Shown here: positions 8,655-19,276 of the stretch, piece by piece
Layout of the letters: each line of letters starts with the position of its first letter
How positions within the stretch are numbered: the stretch's first letter is position 1
Assembly (NCBI RefSeq): GCF_003332825.1
Contig: NZ_QIRF01000002.1
Location: forward strand, 62,001 to 126,000
DNA from: Dyella sp. C9
GTDB taxonomy: Bacteria > Pseudomonadota > Gammaproteobacteria > Xanthomonadales > Rhodanobacteraceae
Direction: 5' to 3'
Length of the DNA: 64,000 nucleotides
The notes under the pieces: generated by a model
Told to the model about the DNA's origin: nothing
Seen by the model: only the letters and a program-made list of their open reading frames with translations
Databases searched by the model: none
Translations under genes and position numbers: made by a program

Positions 8655-9479
8655 TTATACCGGCTGTCGCCTCTCCCACGCCGCGAAAATCGCGTGCAAC
8701 GCGTCCAGTCCATCGGTCAACGCCGCCGGCCCCGGCTGCAGGATGATCGGCGACTTGATCTCATGGAGCTCACCGGCACGCACGGCGGGAATCGCATCCC
8801 AGCCTTCGCGTGCCACCACCTTCTCCGGCCGGAAGCGCTTGCCGCACCATGAGCCGAGGATGATGTCCGGCGCCTTCGCCACCACCGCGCTGCCATCGGC
8901 CAGGATGCGATGCCGGGCCAGCGATTCGCTCGCCATCTGAGGAAACACGTCGTCGCCACCGGCCATGCGGATCAGCTCCGCCACCCAGCGAATGCCGGTG
9001 ATCAACGGCTCGTCCCATTCCTCGAAATACACGCGGGGCCGCCGGCTGAAGCGTGCCGCCGAGGACTGCACCCTGGCGATGTGCTGCTCGAGTGCCTGTG
9101 CATAAGCCTCGGCTTTATCGCCAGCACCTACCATGGCGCCCAGGCGGCGCACGTAGGCCAGGATGCCCTCGACGCTGCGATGGTTGCTGATCCACACCTC
9201 TACACCGGCCTTGATCAGCTCGCGGGCGATATCCGCCTGGATATCGGAAAAGCCGATCACGAAGTCCGGCTCGAGCTTGAGGATTTCGTCGATCTTCGCG
9301 CTGGTGAAGGCGGAGACCTTGGGCTTTTCCTTGCGCGCCCGCGACGGACGCACGGTGAAGCCGGAGATGCCGACGATGCGGTGCTGCTCGCCCAGCGCAT
9401 ACAGCACTTCGGTGGGTTCTTCGGTGAGGCAGACGATGCGTTGCGGATAGCCGTCGGCCTTGTGCGCCTGTTCGCTCAC
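8655..9479 (-). CDS. Cobalamin-binding protein (BtuF-like fold), no signal peptide
   Basis: A 274-residue protein of the class III ABC substrate-binding fold. Motifs include IVCLTEEPTEVLYALG, LEPDFVIGFSDIQADIARELIKAG and GDDVFPQMA. BtuF normally delivers vitamin B12 to BtuCD in the periplasm, but this protein starts directly with MSEQAHKADG and has no export signal, and no btuCD is nearby. A cytoplasmic corrinoid-binding role is possible. It starts with GTG, 4 nt after the yjbQ stop, so it is translationally coupled to yjbQ. The ligand is inferred from the family only. Confidence 0.8.
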   Translation of the reverse strand: MSEQAHKADGYPQRIVCLTEEPTEVLYALGEQHRIVGISGFTVRPSRARKEKPKVSAFTSAKIDEILKLEPDFVIGFSDIQADIARELIKAGVEVWISNHRSVEGILAYVRRLGAMVGAGDKAEAYAQALEQHIARVQSSAARFSRRPRVYFEEWDEPLITGIRWVAELIRMAGGDDVFPQMASESLARHRILADGSAVVAKAPDIILGSWCGKRFRPEKVVAREGWDAIPAVRAGELHEIKSPIILQPGPAALTDGLDALHAIFAAWERRQPV

Positions 9480-9483
9480 GCCT

Positions 9484-9921
9484 TCAATGCCCCAGCACGG
9501 TCACCGTGATCTTGCGCTGGTGCGGATCGAGGCGGTGTTCCCATAGATAGATGCCCTGCCAGGTGCCCAGCTGCACGCGGCCCGCATGCACCGGCACCAC
9601 CAGGCTGACGCCAGTGAGGATGGCTCGCACGTGCGCAGGCATGTCGTCCGGGCCCTCCTCGTCGTGCCGGAAGATCGCATCGCCATCGGGCACGGCGCGG
9701 GCGAACCAGCGTTCCAGGTCATCACGCACGGTGGGATCGGCGTTTTCGCTGATCAGCAGCGAGCAACTGGTGTGCAGGCTGAAGATATTGGCCATGCCGG
9801 TATGCACGCCGCTGGCCGCCACCACCTCGCCCACCTTGTCGGTGATCTCGGTGAAGCCGCGGCCGCGCGTGTGCACGACAAAGCCATTCTGGGCAACGTG
9901 ATCGGCGGGCGCTGCGCGCAT
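9484..9921 (-). CDS. yjbQ: YjbQ/UPF0047 family protein
   Basis: A 145-residue protein of the YjbQ family, annotated as secondary thiamine-phosphate synthase enzyme; the physiological role is uncertain. Conserved signatures are present: HTSCSLLISENADP, DDMPAHVRA and LGTWQGIYLWEHR. It lies just upstream of, and coupled to, the cobalamin-binding protein gene. Confidence 0.92.
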   Translation of the reverse strand: MRAAPADHVAQNGFVVHTRGRGFTEITDKVGEVVAASGVHTGMANIFSLHTSCSLLISENADPTVRDDLERWFARAVPDGDAIFRHDEEGPDDMPAHVRAILTGVSLVVPVHAGRVQLGTWQGIYLWEHRLDPHQRKITVTVLGH

Positions 9922-9953
9922 GCTTCGTGCCTCCGAATGGCGGGGTCAGGCAA

Positions 9954-10541
9954 TCAAGGATAGAGCAGGCGGTTGGTCCAGGTCTGGCCGTGGCGACTCC
10001 AGCGCACGCGCTCGTGCAGGCGGAACTGGGCGCCGTACCAGAACTCCACCATGTCCGGCTCGATCACGTAGCCGCCCCAGTGCGGGGGACGCGCCACATC
10101 ACGGCCTTCGAACTCCTTCTCGTAGCGCGCGAAGCGCTGCTCGAAGGTATCGCGGTCAGGCAGGGTCTGCGACTGCAGCGAGGCCCAGGCGCCGATCTGG
10201 CTGGCGCGCGGACGGCTGGCGAAATACGCATCGGACTCTTCCGGCAGCAGCTTGCGCGCCACGCCTTCGACACGCACCTGCACGCCTTCGCGCAGCTGCT
10301 TCCAGTGGAAGCACAGGGCCACCTGCGCATGGGCGTCGAGCTGGCTGCCCTTGTCGCTTTCGTAATTGGTGTAGAAGCGGAAGCCGCGCTCGTCGGCGCC
10401 CTTGAGCAGCACGATGCGCGAGCTGACCCGGCCAGCTGCATCGACCGTGGCCAGGTTCATGGCCGTGGGCTCAGGCTCGCCAGCCGCCGTGGCTTCGTCC
10501 AACAGTTGCAGGAAGGTGTCGAGGATCTCTGGTTTCAGCAT
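9954..10541 (-). CDS. pdxH: Pyridoxamine 5'-phosphate oxidase
   Basis: FMN-dependent enzyme of vitamin B6 synthesis and salvage; it oxidises pyridoxine or pyridoxamine 5'-phosphate to pyridoxal 5'-phosphate. The 195 residues are slightly short for the family. SSRIVLLKGADERGFRFYTNYESDKG carries FMN-binding residues, and SRPRASQIGAWAS and PPHWGGYVIEPDMVEFW are the diagnostic blocks. The C-terminus ends NRLLYP rather than the common RLAP, a conservative change. It is divergent from the glycerate kinase gene. Confidence 0.96.
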   Translation of the reverse strand: MLKPEILDTFLQLLDEATAAGEPEPTAMNLATVDAAGRVSSRIVLLKGADERGFRFYTNYESDKGSQLDAHAQVALCFHWKQLREGVQVRVEGVARKLLPEESDAYFASRPRASQIGAWASLQSQTLPDRDTFEQRFARYEKEFEGRDVARPPHWGGYVIEPDMVEFWYGAQFRLHERVRWSRHGQTWTNRLLYP

Positions 10542-10582
10542 GGGGGTCTTGAATCGTGGCCGCCGCGCGCCATCATGGCGAA

Positions 10583-11413
10583 ATGTCTCCAGATGCTAGC
10601 ACGCAGAATTCGACCCTGGCCGGGCACCTGCTCGACCAGTTCGCGGGGCGCATTGCGCGCTCCCGGCGCCCTTACCTGCTGGGCCTGTCCGGCCTGCAGG
10701 GCAGCGGCAAGAGCACCCTGGCCAGGGAGATGAAGACCCAGGCCGAAAGCCGTGGCTGGCCCACCGAAGTGCTTGCCCTGGATGACTTTTATTACTCGCG
10801 CAGCGAGCGCGAGGTGCTGGCCCAGCAGATCCATCCCCTGCTACGTACCCGCGGGGTGCCCGGTACGCACGAGATCGAACTGCTGATGTCGGTGCTGGCT
10901 GCGTTGCCGCAGGCGTCCGACAAACTGCCGGTCAGCTACCCGCGCTTCGACAAGGGTCGTGACACCCGCATGGCGCCTTCCAAGTGGCCCAAGGTCACCC
11001 GGCCGCCGAAGCTGGTGATCCTGGAGGGCTGGGCACTGGGCGTGCGCCCCCAGACCCTGGCCGCGCTGGACGAGCCGGTCAACGACCTGGAGCGCGAGGA
11101 GGATCCTGAAGGCACCTGGCGCCACTGGGTCAACAAGCAGCTGCGCGGCTACCAGCCGCTATGGCGCAAGCTCGACGCGCTGATCGTGCTGCAGGCGCCC
11201 AACTGGGAGGTGGTGCGCAAGTGGCGCAGCGAGCAGGAGGAAGAACTCCTCGCACGCCATGCCCCGCTGGCCATGGATGCCGACACCATGGTGCGCTTCC
11301 TGGCGCACTTCGAGCGCCTGAGCCGGCACGCGCTGGCCAGCCTGCCCGAGCAGGCCGACACCACGGTCGAATACAACGACCAGCGCCACGTGATCGCCCT
11401 CAATCACAGCTGA
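10583..11413 (+). CDS. D-glycerate 3-kinase-like P-loop kinase
   Basis: A 276-residue P-loop kinase of the uridine kinase/GLYK type; the likely reaction is phosphorylation of D-glycerate to 3-phosphoglycerate. Walker A is GLQGSGKST. ALDDFYYS and the RGVPGTHEIELL and LVILEGWALGVRP blocks match plant-type glycerate kinases. The start is uncertain: an upstream in-frame GTG at 10556 adds 9 residues, and neither site has a strong ribosome binding site. It converges with ybjQ, with only 8 nt between stops. Confidence 0.8.
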   Translation: MSPDASTQNSTLAGHLLDQFAGRIARSRRPYLLGLSGLQGSGKSTLAREMKTQAESRGWPTEVLALDDFYYSRSEREVLAQQIHPLLRTRGVPGTHEIELLMSVLAALPQASDKLPVSYPRFDKGRDTRMAPSKWPKVTRPPKLVILEGWALGVRPQTLAALDEPVNDLEREEDPEGTWRHWVNKQLRGYQPLWRKLDALIVLQAPNWEVVRKWRSEQEEELLARHAPLAMDADTMVRFLAHFERLSRHALASLPEQADTTVEYNDQRHVIALNHS

Positions 11414-11421
11414 GCGAAGGC

Positions 11422-11766
11422 TCAGGCGTTGGGCTCGACCACCACGGCCGTGCCGTAGGCCAGCACCTCGGTGACGCCTTCGGCCACGTCGTTGGCGTCG
11501 TAACGCATGGCGATCACCGCATTGGCGCCACGCTCCGCGGCGTGGCGCAGCATCAGTTCGAACGCCTCTTCGCGCGCGTGCTCGCACAGCTCGGTGTAGA
11601 TGGTGATGTTGCCACCCACCAGGGTCTGCAGGGCAGCGCCCAGGTTGCCGACCACGCTGCGTGAACGCACCGTGATGCCGCGCACGATGCCCATGGGCCG
11701 CACAATGCGGTAACCGGGCAGCTCGTGGCTGGTGCTGACCATGTGAAGCGGAAGATTGGCGGGCAT
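11422..11766 (-). CDS. ybjQ: YbjQ/UPF0145 family heavy-metal-binding-domain protein
   Basis: A 114-residue small protein starting [20 protein letters not shown]. The core [19 protein letters not shown], then [25 protein letters not shown] and the repeated strand [12 protein letters not shown] are typical of the family, which forms pentamers and has no firmly known function. GGAG 7 nt before the ATG at 11766 decides the start over a longer frame to 11928. Confidence 0.9.
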   Translation of the reverse strand: MPANLPLHMVSTSHELPGYRIVRPMGIVRGITVRSRSVVGNLGAALQTLVGGNITIYTELCEHAREEAFELMLRHAAERGANAVIAMRYDANDVAEGVTEVLAYGTAVVVEPNA

Positions 11767-11842
11767 GACAGAACTCCGAGGCATGAAGACTGCTTGGATG
11801 CAGATCGTCATCTCCCCGCAGCAAGCGATCCAGTGCCGTTCC

Positions 11843-12682
11843 TCACCCTGCTCCCGCCAGCAAGGCGGCATAGCCCTCGCGCGCGTCCGGCCAGCGCGGA
11901 ACGAAACCACTGGCGCGCAACCGCGCATTGCTCAGCCGCTTGCTGCCCACCCCTGGCGGGGCCGCGCCATCGGCCGGTGGCGGCACCCCGAGCAGGCGGG
12001 CCAGCTCGTCATACAGCACGTCCAGCGGTAGCGGCGTGTTGTCCACGCCCAGGCACAGAGACAGGGGTTCATCCAGCCCCAGCAAGTGCACGATGGCGGC
12101 CGCGGCGTCATCGACATGGATGCGGTTGGCCCAGTGCGGCCCCTTCCGCGGCACCCTTGCCTGCCCCGTGCGCAGCCGTTCGAGCAGTTGCAGCCGCCCG
12201 GGGCCATACAGGCCGGCGAGGCGCAGCACGGTCAAGGGCACCGGCTGCCGGGCGAGCCACTGCTCGGCCTCCAGCAAGATGCGGCCGTTGAAGCCCGGCG
12301 GGTCGGGCGCGGTGCACTCATCCACCCAGGCATCGCCATGCTCGCCGTATACGGCACTGGATGACACCAGCAGAACGCGTCGCAACGATGCCGCCTCCAG
12401 CGCGGCCAGCAGGTGGCGCGGGCCATCGACGAACACGCTGCGATAGGCCGCCTCATCCCGAGCGTCGGGCGCAGGCAGGTAGACCAGATGGTCCAGCCGG
12501 TCGGGCAGCGCGTCCAGGCTGGACGGATCACCCAGGTCGCCACGCAGCCAGCGAATGCCGCTGCCGTCATCGACACCGGGGCTGCGCCGCAACGCCCACA
12601 CCTCGTCGCCCTGGGCCAGCAACCGCTGCGCCACGCGGCGGCCGACATCGCCGCAACCGGCGATCAATACACGGCGGCTCAT
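11843..12682 (-). CDS. NAD(P)-dependent epimerase/dehydratase family protein (YeeZ-like)
   Basis: A 279-residue short-chain dehydrogenase fold with the nucleotide-binding start [39 protein letters not shown] carries the Ser and Tyr of an atypical extended SDR, and [18 protein letters not shown] is the epimerase-like C-terminal block. The catalytic lysine spacing is not standard, so the reaction is unknown. It is divergent from aroK. Confidence 0.85.
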   Translation of the reverse strand: MSRRVLIAGCGDVGRRVAQRLLAQGDEVWALRRSPGVDDGSGIRWLRGDLGDPSSLDALPDRLDHLVYLPAPDARDEAAYRSVFVDGPRHLLAALEAASLRRVLLVSSSAVYGEHGDAWVDECTAPDPPGFNGRILLEAEQWLARQPVPLTVLRLAGLYGPGRLQLLERLRTGQARVPRKGPHWANRIHVDDAAAAIVHLLGLDEPLSLCLGVDNTPLPLDVLYDELARLLGVPPPADGAAPPGVGSKRLSNARLRASGFVPRWPDAREGYAALLAGAG

Positions 12683-12740
12683 GCCCCGGTTTCCGTCGTG
12701 CGGCGCCGCGCGGGACAGGCCCGCCTGCTAGCATTCACCC

Positions 12741-13280
12741 ATGAATCCATCGTGCAACCTGTTCATCGTCGGCCCCACCGGCGCCGGTAAGACGTCCGTC
12801 GGACGTCGGCTCGCCGAGCATTATGGGCTGAGCTTCGTCGATCTCGACCAGGAGATCGAGCGGGTGTGCGGTGTGCCGGTGACCACCGTATTCGAGATCG
12901 AGGGCGAAGCCGGCTTTCGCCAGCGCGAAACCCAGTTGCTCGACGAATGCAGCCGCCGCAGCGGCGTGGTGCTGGCCACCGGCGCCGGCGCCGTGCTCGA
13001 CCCGGCCAACCGGCGCGTGCTGGCCGAGCGCGGCTACGTGCTGTGGCTGCAGGCCACGGTGGAACAGCAGCTCGAGCGACTGGCCAACGACCGCCAGCGC
13101 CCTCTGCTCGCCGGCGCAGATCGCGCCGAGCGCCTCGCCTCCATGACGCAGGCACGCACGCCGTTCTATCAGGAGATCGCCGACCTGGTGATTCCCGGCG
13201 CCCACGAACACGTCCCTGCTGCCAGTGCTCGCAGCATTCTTTTGATCGACCTGCACTGGCAGCGCCAGCACGCCGCATGA
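12741..13280 (+). CDS. aroK: Shikimate kinase
   Basis: Phosphorylates shikimate at the 3-hydroxyl in aromatic amino acid synthesis. It has 179 residues; Walker A is [15 protein letters not shown], shikimate-binding FVDLDQEIE and [13 protein letters not shown] are present, and the lid is NDRQRPLL. The usual GGG shikimate-binding turn reads [11 protein letters not shown], so one glycine is replaced by alanine. The stop overlaps the start of aroB (ATGA), the classical aroKB arrangement. Confidence 0.96.
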   Translation: MNPSCNLFIVGPTGAGKTSVGRRLAEHYGLSFVDLDQEIERVCGVPVTTVFEIEGEAGFRQRETQLLDECSRRSGVVLATGAGAVLDPANRRVLAERGYVLWLQATVEQQLERLANDRQRPLLAGADRAERLASMTQARTPFYQEIADLVIPGAHEHVPAASARSILLIDLHWQRQHAA

Positions 13281-14374
13281 CCACTGAATCCCAGCTACGC
13301 ACCATCGATGTTGCCCTCGGCACCCGCAGCTATCCGGTATGGATCGGCCCGGGCCTGCTCGCCGACCACGCGCGCTGGCGCGCCATGCTGCGCGGTCGCC
13401 ATGCGCTGGTGATCAGCAACACCACGGTGGCGCCGCTGTACCTGGATCGCGTGGCGGCGGGGCTGGAAGGCCTGCACTGGTCCTCGTTCCTGCTGGACGA
13501 CGGCGAGGCGCACAAGACCTTCGCCAACGTCGGCCGTGCGCTGGAAGCCCTGGCCCAGCTGAGCGCCACCCGCGACGCCTGCGTGGTGGCGCTGGGCGGC
13601 GGCGTGGTGGGCGACCTGGCCGGCTTCAGCGCGGCCTGCTGGATGCGCGGCATCGACTTCATCCAGATGCCAACCACGCTGTTGTCGATGGTGGACTCCT
13701 CCGTCGGCGGCAAGACCGGGGTGAACCTGCCCGCCGGCAAGAACCTGGTCGGTGCCTTCCACCAGCCACGCGCGGTGGTGGCCGACATCGACACCCTGGC
13801 CAGCCTGCCCGAGCGCGAATACCGCGCGGGACTGGCCGAAGTGATCAAGGGCGCGGCGATCGGCGACCCCGCCTTCTTCGCCTGGCTGGAACAGCATGCC
13901 GACGCGCTGAAGGCACGCGATGTCGCGCCGCTGATCGAGGCCATCGCACGCAAGGTGGTCTACAAGGCCGGCGTGGTGGCGCGCGACGAAACCGAACAGG
14001 GCGAACGTGCCCTGCTCAACCTCGGCCATACCTTCGGCCACGCGCTGGAAACCGCCGGCAAGTACCAGGTGCTGCTGCACGGTGAAGGCGTCGCGGTGGG
14101 CATGCTGCTGGCCGCCAAGCTGTCCGAGCGACTGGGCATGAGCGAGCCGGCCGACACCACCCGCCTACATCGCCTGCTGGAGACGGTGGGCTTGCCAACC
14201 GCCATTCCGCAGGGCATGCAGCCCGAGCAGTTGCTGGCGCTGATGCGGCTGGACAAGAAGAACCTGGCTGGCACGCTGCGACTGATCCTGTGGCGCGGCA
14301 TTGGCCGCGCCGAGATCGTGGGCGGCGTGGATGAAGCCCAGGTGTTGGCGGTGCTGGAAGCGGCTACCCGCTGA
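13277..14374 (+). CDS. aroB: 3-dehydroquinate synthase
   Basis: Converts DAHP to 3-dehydroquinate, second step of the shikimate pathway, using NAD and a divalent metal. It has 365 residues. [46 protein letters not shown] and the metal-binding [12 protein letters not shown] are all present. The ATG at 13277 overlaps the aroK stop. Frames reaching farther upstream only run through aroK. Confidence 0.98.
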   Translation: MTTESQLRTIDVALGTRSYPVWIGPGLLADHARWRAMLRGRHALVISNTTVAPLYLDRVAAGLEGLHWSSFLLDDGEAHKTFANVGRALEALAQLSATRDACVVALGGGVVGDLAGFSAACWMRGIDFIQMPTTLLSMVDSSVGGKTGVNLPAGKNLVGAFHQPRAVVADIDTLASLPEREYRAGLAEVIKGAAIGDPAFFAWLEQHADALKARDVAPLIEAIARKVVYKAGVVARDETEQGERALLNLGHTFGHALETAGKYQVLLHGEGVAVGMLLAAKLSERLGMSEPADTTRLHRLLETVGLPTAIPQGMQPEQLLALMRLDKKNLAGTLRLILWRGIGRAEIVGGVDEAQVLAVLEAATR

Positions 14375-14380
14375 CGCCTT

Positions 14381-14442
14381 GCAGGAGCGCCCCTGTGCGT
14401 GACCGCCACGCAGGTTTGTCGCGCACAGGGTGCGCTTCTACA
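14381..14442. repeat. REP-like palindrome pair, copy 2
   Basis: Arms GCAGGAGCGCCCCTGTGCG and its facing partner ending GTGCGCTTCTACA form a degenerate copy of the hairpin at 8573-8640. It lies directly after aroB. Confidence 0.75.
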
Positions 14443-14548
14443 GAAGGCACAGTGCCGGGCGCGGCGGATCGTCGCGCTCGCTCCTGCGTGCCAAGCCTTC
14501 TAGAATGCGGGCTTCTCGGCCTGCTGCCGTTTTCCGAATCCGACCTGC

Positions 14549-14809
14549 ATGCGCCTCTACCTGCAAGCCATCACCGCTACTGCCGAGGCGCCGCGTTATG
14601 TCCAGATCGCGCTGGAGCAGGATCTGCTGGGCGGCTGGACGCTGTACCGCGAGACAGGCGTGCAGGGTGGCAAGGCCACCTTGAAGCGCGAGCAGTTCCT
14701 CGAGCGCGACGATGCGCTCGCCGCCTTCGAAAAAGCACGCGACGCGCAGATCAAGCGCGGCTTCCGCGTGATGTTCAGCCAGGGCGTGGATGGCCCTTAC
14801 GGATCCTGA
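14549..14809 (+). CDS. Small WGR domain protein
   Basis: An 86-residue protein that is almost entirely one WGR domain ([27 protein letters not shown]...EQF, then [17 protein letters not shown]). WGR domains occur in PARPs and in many small bacterial proteins and can bind nucleic acid ends. Here the central Trp-Gly-Arg is altered to Glu-Thr-Gly-like residues, so the role is unclear. It ends 1 nt before the hemE start and is probably co-transcribed with it. Confidence 0.8.
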   Translation: MRLYLQAITATAEAPRYVQIALEQDLLGGWTLYRETGVQGGKATLKREQFLERDDALAAFEKARDAQIKRGFRVMFSQGVDGPYGS

Positions 14810-14810
14810 C

Positions 14811-15878
14811 ATGAGCGATACCCTGAAGAACGACCGCTTCCTGCGTGCCTTGCGCCGCGAGGCTACCGATACCACGCCCGTCTGGGTCATGCGCCAGGCC
14901 GGTCGCTACCTGCCCGAGTACCGCGCCACCCGCGCCCGCGCCGGCAGCTTCATGGCCCTGGCGCAGAACCCGGAACTGGCCTGCGAGGTCACCCTGCAGC
15001 CGCTCGAACGCTTCGAGCTGGACGCGGCCATCCTGTTCTCCGACATCCTCACCATCCCCGATGCGATGGGCCTGGGCCTGAGTTTTGCCCAGGGCGAGGG
15101 CCCGCAGTTCGCCCATCCGGTGCGCAGCAAGGCCGACGTGCTGCGCCTGGGCGTGCCCGACATGGAGGGCGAGCTGCGCTATGTGATGGACGCGGTGCGC
15201 CTGATCCGCCGCGAGCTGCACGGCCGGGTTCCCCTGATCGGCTTCTCCGGCAGCCCGTGGACGCTGGCCTGCTACATGGTGGAAGGCCACGGTTCGCGCG
15301 ATTTCGGCCATCTCAAGGCCATGTGCTGGAACGAGCCGGAGCTCGCACACCGCCTGCTCGATACCCTGGCCCGTGCGGTGGCGGCCTACCTGATCGCCCA
15401 GGCCGAAGCCGGCGCGCAGGCGTTGATGGTGTTCGACACCTGGGGCGGCCTGCTCGGACCGGCCTCGTTCCGCGAGTTCTCCTTGCGCACCATGGCCCAG
15501 GTGGTGGATGCCCTGAAAGCCCATCCGGCCAGCCGCGAGCTGCCGGTGATCCTGTTCTCCAAGGGGGCCGGCCAGCACCTGTCCGCCATGGCCGACACCG
15601 GCTGCGCGGGCCTGGGCGTGGACTGGACCATCGACCTGGCCGACGCCCGCCAGGCGGTGGCCGGCCGTGCCGCCCTGCAGGGCAACCTGGACCCGTCGGT
15701 CCTGCTGGCCAGTCCCGAGGTGATCCGCCGCGAGGTGCGCCGCGTGCTGGACAGCTACGGCAACCACCCCGGCCACGTGTTCAACCTAGGCCACGGGATC
15801 ACCCCGGAGGTGAATCCGGAGCACGTGAAGGTGCTGGTGGATGAGGTTCACTCGTATGGGCGGCAGTTGCGGGGCTGA
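14811..15878 (+). CDS. hemE: Uroporphyrinogen decarboxylase
   Basis: Cytoplasmic heme-pathway enzyme that decarboxylates uroporphyrinogen III to coproporphyrinogen III. It has 355 residues; the N-terminal [16 protein letters not shown] signature and [16 protein letters not shown] are diagnostic, and the C-terminal [16 protein letters not shown] matches. The start is ATG 14811 ([14 protein letters not shown]), the conserved family N-terminus; a 7-residue in-frame extension overlaps the WGR gene and is unlikely. Confidence 0.98.
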   Translation: MSDTLKNDRFLRALRREATDTTPVWVMRQAGRYLPEYRATRARAGSFMALAQNPELACEVTLQPLERFELDAAILFSDILTIPDAMGLGLSFAQGEGPQFAHPVRSKADVLRLGVPDMEGELRYVMDAVRLIRRELHGRVPLIGFSGSPWTLACYMVEGHGSRDFGHLKAMCWNEPELAHRLLDTLARAVAAYLIAQAEAGAQALMVFDTWGGLLGPASFREFSLRTMAQVVDALKAHPASRELPVILFSKGAGQHLSAMADTGCAGLGVDWTIDLADARQAVAGRAALQGNLDPSVLLASPEVIRREVRRVLDSYGNHPGHVFNLGHGITPEVNPEHVKVLVDEVHSYGRQLRG

Positions 15879-16456
15879 GCCGCGCCGGCTCCTCCAGAAG
15901 CGATGTGCAGCGAAGCTGCACGAGCCTTCAGTGCTTTGAGCTTTTGACCTTCATGCCCCCTTGAGCGGCGGTGAGGGGCGGACGATCAGGCCCCGCAGGG
16001 GTGCCGGGCAGGACGCCCGGCACTTTTCGTCGGGGCAGGAGCCCCGTCGAAAAGCCCGGCCGACCCTCACGGACTGGCCGGCGTAGCCGGACAGCGCCGC
16101 GATGGGGGTGCCCTTCTCTTTGGTTACTTTCTCTTGGGCAAGCAAGAGAAAGTGACCCGGCCTCCGGCAGGAGGTCGGAACGCCCGCCGCGTAGGCGGCC
16201 AGGTCGCTGTAGCGCGACAACCAAATATCGAGGCTCTGGACCCCGGCCTGTGCCGGGGTGACGGCTAAAGAATGAAATGTTGGGGCGAGCACCCGCCCCT
16301 CACCCCAACCCTCTCCCCGGAGGGGAGAGGGAGCAAAGGCGGAGGCGTAAGCCCGGCGGGCAGCCAAAAATGGCACCCCAGCGCCCCCACCCGTACAATC
16401 GACCCTTTACCGTCAATCCCCACGCGCCAGCCCCGGCGCGCAATCGCGAGCCCCTG
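15879..16456. repeat. Composite intergenic repeat block between hemE and valS
   Basis: About 580 bp with no convincing gene. In order: a 7-bp hairpin after hemE (15905-15921); a 9-bp hairpin (16001-16023); a second hairpin of CTTTTCG/CGAAAAG type (16022-16055); an 11-bp stem with ACTTTCTCTTG arms (16126-16136 with 16143-16153); and a CACCCCAACCCTCTCCCC element with a perfect 10-bp stem (16309-16318 with 16322-16331). The block containing CTTTGGTTACTTTCTCTTG resembles a dispersed intergenic repeat I recall from Xanthomonadaceae genomes. Frames through it (15951-16376) look spurious. Confidence 0.7.
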
Positions 16457-19264
16457 ATGGAAAAGAGTTTCGAGCCCGGCCAGATCGAATCGAAGTGGTA
16501 TGCCGCCTGGGAAGCCAGCGGCGACTTCAAGCCGACCGGCCATGGCGAGCCGTACTGCATCCTGCTGCCGCCGCCGAACGTCACCGGCACCCTGCACATG
16601 GGCCATGCGTTCCAGCAGACCGTGATGGACATGCTGATCCGCTACCAGCGCATGCGCGGCATGAACACGCTGTGGCAGGTGGGCACCGACCACGCCGGCA
16701 TCGCCACGCAGAAGATCGTGGAGAACCAGCTCGCGGTGGAGAACAAGACCCGCCACGACCTGGGCCGCGAAGCCTTCATCGAGCGCGTTTGGCAGTGGAA
16801 GGAAGAATCGGGCTCCACCATCACCAACCAGATGCGCCGGCTGGGCGTCGCCGCCGACTGGTCGCGCGAGCGCTTCACCATGGATCCGGGCCTGTCGGCC
16901 GCGGTGCGCAAGGTGTTCGTCGACTGGTACCGCGCGGGCCTGATCTACCGCGGCAACCGCCTGGTGAACTGGGACCCGGCGCTGGGCACGGCGGTCTCCG
17001 ACCTTGAAGTGAACAACGTCGAGCGCGACGGCCACCTGTGGTCGATCCGCTATTTCACCGTCGATGGCAAGGACAGCGTCGTGGTGGCCACCACGCGTCC
17101 GGAAACCATGCTGGGCGACGTCGCCGTGGCCGTGCATCCGGAAGACGAGCGCCATGCGCGCCTGATCGGCCAGAAGCTGCGCCTGCCGCTGTCGGGCCGC
17201 GAGATTCCGGTGATCGCCGACGATTACGTCGATCGTGAATTCGGCACCGGCTTCGTGAAGATCACTCCGGCGCACGACTTCAACGACTACGCCATCGGCC
17301 AGCGCCACAACCTGGCACCGATCAACATCTTCACGCTCGACGCCAAGGTCAACGAGAACGCGCCGGAGAAGTACCGCGGCATGGACCGCTACGAGGCGCG
17401 CAAGGCCGTGCTGGCGGACCTGGAGGCCGAAGGCCTGCTGGTGGAGACCAAGCCGCACAAGCTGCAGGTGCCGGTGAGCCAGCGTTCGGACGCGGTGATC
17501 GAGCCGATGCTCACCGACCAGTGGTTCCTCGACCTGACCAGCGAGAAGGGCCGCAAGGAAATCACCGAGCCGGCGCTCGAGGCCGTGCGCGGCGGCGAGA
17601 TCAAGTTCGTGCCCGAGAACTGGAGCACGACCTACACGCAGTGGCTGGACAACATCCAGGACTGGTGCATCAGCCGCCAGCTGTGGTGGGGCCATCGCAT
17701 TCCGGCGTTCTACGACGAAGCCGGCAACATCTTCGTCGGCGAAGACGAAGCCGACGCGCGTGCGCACGCCAGCGTGCCGCCGGTCGGCGCGCTGCGCCAG
17801 GACGAGGACGTGCTCGACACCTGGTTCAGCTCCGCGCTGTGGCCGTTCTCCACCCTCGGCTGGCCGATGGACGGCCCGGTGAAGGACGAGCACGGCAACG
17901 TGGTGGCCAACTGGGAGAACGACCAGATCTTCCTGCCCAGCGCCGTGCTGGTCACCGGCTTCGACATCATCTTCTTCTGGGTCGCCCGCATGGTGATGGC
18001 GACCAAGTACTTCACCGGTCGCGTGCCGTTCCGCCATGTCTACATCAACGCCATCGTGCGTGATGCGGAAGGCCAGAAGATGTCCAAGTCCAAGGGCAAC
18101 ACGCTGGACCCGCTCGACCTGATCGACGGCATCGAGCTGGAGCCGCTGGTGGCCAAGTCCACCAAGTCGCTGCTGATCCCGCAGGTGCGCGAGAAGGTCG
18201 AAAAGCGCATCCGCAAGGACTACCCAACCGGCATCCCGGCCATCGGCACCGACGCGCTGCGCTTCACCTTCGCCGCGCTGGCCAGCTACAGCCGCACCAT
18301 CAATTTCGACATCAAGCGCGCCGAAGGCTACAAGGCGTTCTGCAACAAGCTGTGGAACGCGGCGCGCTTCGTGCTGATGAACCTGCCGGAAGGCGAGCTT
18401 GCCGCGCCGGCCAACGGCCCGGTGACGGAAGCCGAGCGCTGGATCCTCACGCGCCTGAAGCAGACGCTCAACGACGTCGAACAGCACTTCGCCAGCTACC
18501 GCTTCGACCTGCTCGCCCAGGAACTCTATGAGTTCACCTGGAACGAGTTCTGCGACTGGTTCCTGGAGCTGTCCAAGCCCGCCTTGAACGGCGACGATGC
18601 TGCCGCCGCGGCTTCCACGCGCCACACGTTGGTGGTGGTGCTGGAAACCATCCTGCGCGCACTGCATCCGATCGTGCCGTTCATCAGCGAGGAGATCTGG
18701 CATTCGGTGGCACCGAAGCTCGGCCTCGATGCGAAGTTCCTGCTGGAGCGCCCCTGGCCGAAGGCCGACGACATCGTCGCCGACGACGCCGCCACCGCCG
18801 AGATCGAGTGGTTCAAGAACGTGCTGAGCGGCATCCGCCGCATCCGCGCGGAAATGAACATCGCGCCGGGCAAGACCATCCCGCTGCTGCTCGCCGACGG
18901 CGACGCGACGGATCGCGCGCGCGCCGCCAAGTTCGCCGCACAGATCAGCTTCCTCGCCCGCGTGGAAGCCCCGCAGTGGATCGAATCGGGCGCGGACGAA
19001 CCGGCCGCCGCCGCCGCGGTGGTGGGTTCGCTGCGCGTGCTGATCCCGCTCGCCGGCCTGATCGACCTGGGTGCGGAAAAGGCTCGTCTCTCCAAGGAAA
19101 TCGCCCGCATCGAGGGCGAGATCAAGAAGTGCGAAGGCAAGCTGGGCAACGCCAACTTCGTGGCCAATGCACCAGCGGAAGTGGTCGCACAGGAACGCCA
19201 GCGCATCACCGACTGGACCACGCAGGCCAACGCGCTGCGCGAGCAGGCGCAGAAGCTGGGATAA
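16457..19264 (+). CDS. valS: Valyl-tRNA synthetase
   Basis: Class I aminoacyl-tRNA synthetase charging tRNA-Val, with editing. It has 935 residues. HMGH (47-50) in [15 protein letters not shown] and KMSKS near residue 541 are the two catalytic signatures. [18 protein letters not shown] belongs to the CP1 editing domain. The C-terminal coiled-coil arm ([21 protein letters not shown]) is typical of ValRS. I chose the ATG at 16457 ([15 protein letters not shown]); a frame opening at 16277 would translate through an intergenic repeat. Confidence 0.98.
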   Translation: MEKSFEPGQIESKWYAAWEASGDFKPTGHGEPYCILLPPPNVTGTLHMGHAFQQTVMDMLIRYQRMRGMNTLWQVGTDHAGIATQKIVENQLAVENKTRHDLGREAFIERVWQWKEESGSTITNQMRRLGVAADWSRERFTMDPGLSAAVRKVFVDWYRAGLIYRGNRLVNWDPALGTAVSDLEVNNVERDGHLWSIRYFTVDGKDSVVVATTRPETMLGDVAVAVHPEDERHARLIGQKLRLPLSGREIPVIADDYVDREFGTGFVKITPAHDFNDYAIGQRHNLAPINIFTLDAKVNENAPEKYRGMDRYEARKAVLADLEAEGLLVETKPHKLQVPVSQRSDAVIEPMLTDQWFLDLTSEKGRKEITEPALEAVRGGEIKFVPENWSTTYTQWLDNIQDWCISRQLWWGHRIPAFYDEAGNIFVGEDEADARAHASVPPVGALRQDEDVLDTWFSSALWPFSTLGWPMDGPVKDEHGNVVANWENDQIFLPSAVLVTGFDIIFFWVARMVMATKYFTGRVPFRHVYINAIVRDAEGQKMSKSKGNTLDPLDLIDGIELEPLVAKSTKSLLIPQVREKVEKRIRKDYPTGIPAIGTDALRFTFAALASYSRTINFDIKRAEGYKAFCNKLWNAARFVLMNLPEGELAAPANGPVTEAERWILTRLKQTLNDVEQHFASYRFDLLAQELYEFTWNEFCDWFLELSKPALNGDDAAAAASTRHTLVVVLETILRALHPIVPFISEEIWHSVAPKLGLDAKFLLERPWPKADDIVADDAATAEIEWFKNVLSGIRRIRAEMNIAPGKTIPLLLADGDATDRARAAKFAAQISFLARVEAPQWIESGADEPAAAAAVVGSLRVLIPLAGLIDLGAEKARLSKEIARIEGEIKKCEGKLGNANFVANAPAEVVAQERQRITDWTTQANALREQAQKLG

Positions 19265-19276
19265 CCCGCACTGCCT

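Noticed and set aside
15951..16376. Minus-strand frame of 141 codons in the hemE-valS gap
   Set aside because: It is formed entirely by dispersed repeats, including the CTCTCCCC hairpin, and has no ribosome binding site or family match.
16265..18703. Very long minus-strand open frame opposite valS
   Set aside because: Its composition (runs of Arg, His, Val and Gln with no domain) is what the reverse strand of a GC-rich gene gives. Similar shadows lie opposite the permeases (plus strand, 38263-41100 and 36640-38208), ldcA/GNAT (54984-56906) and the M13 peptidase (6945-8645).
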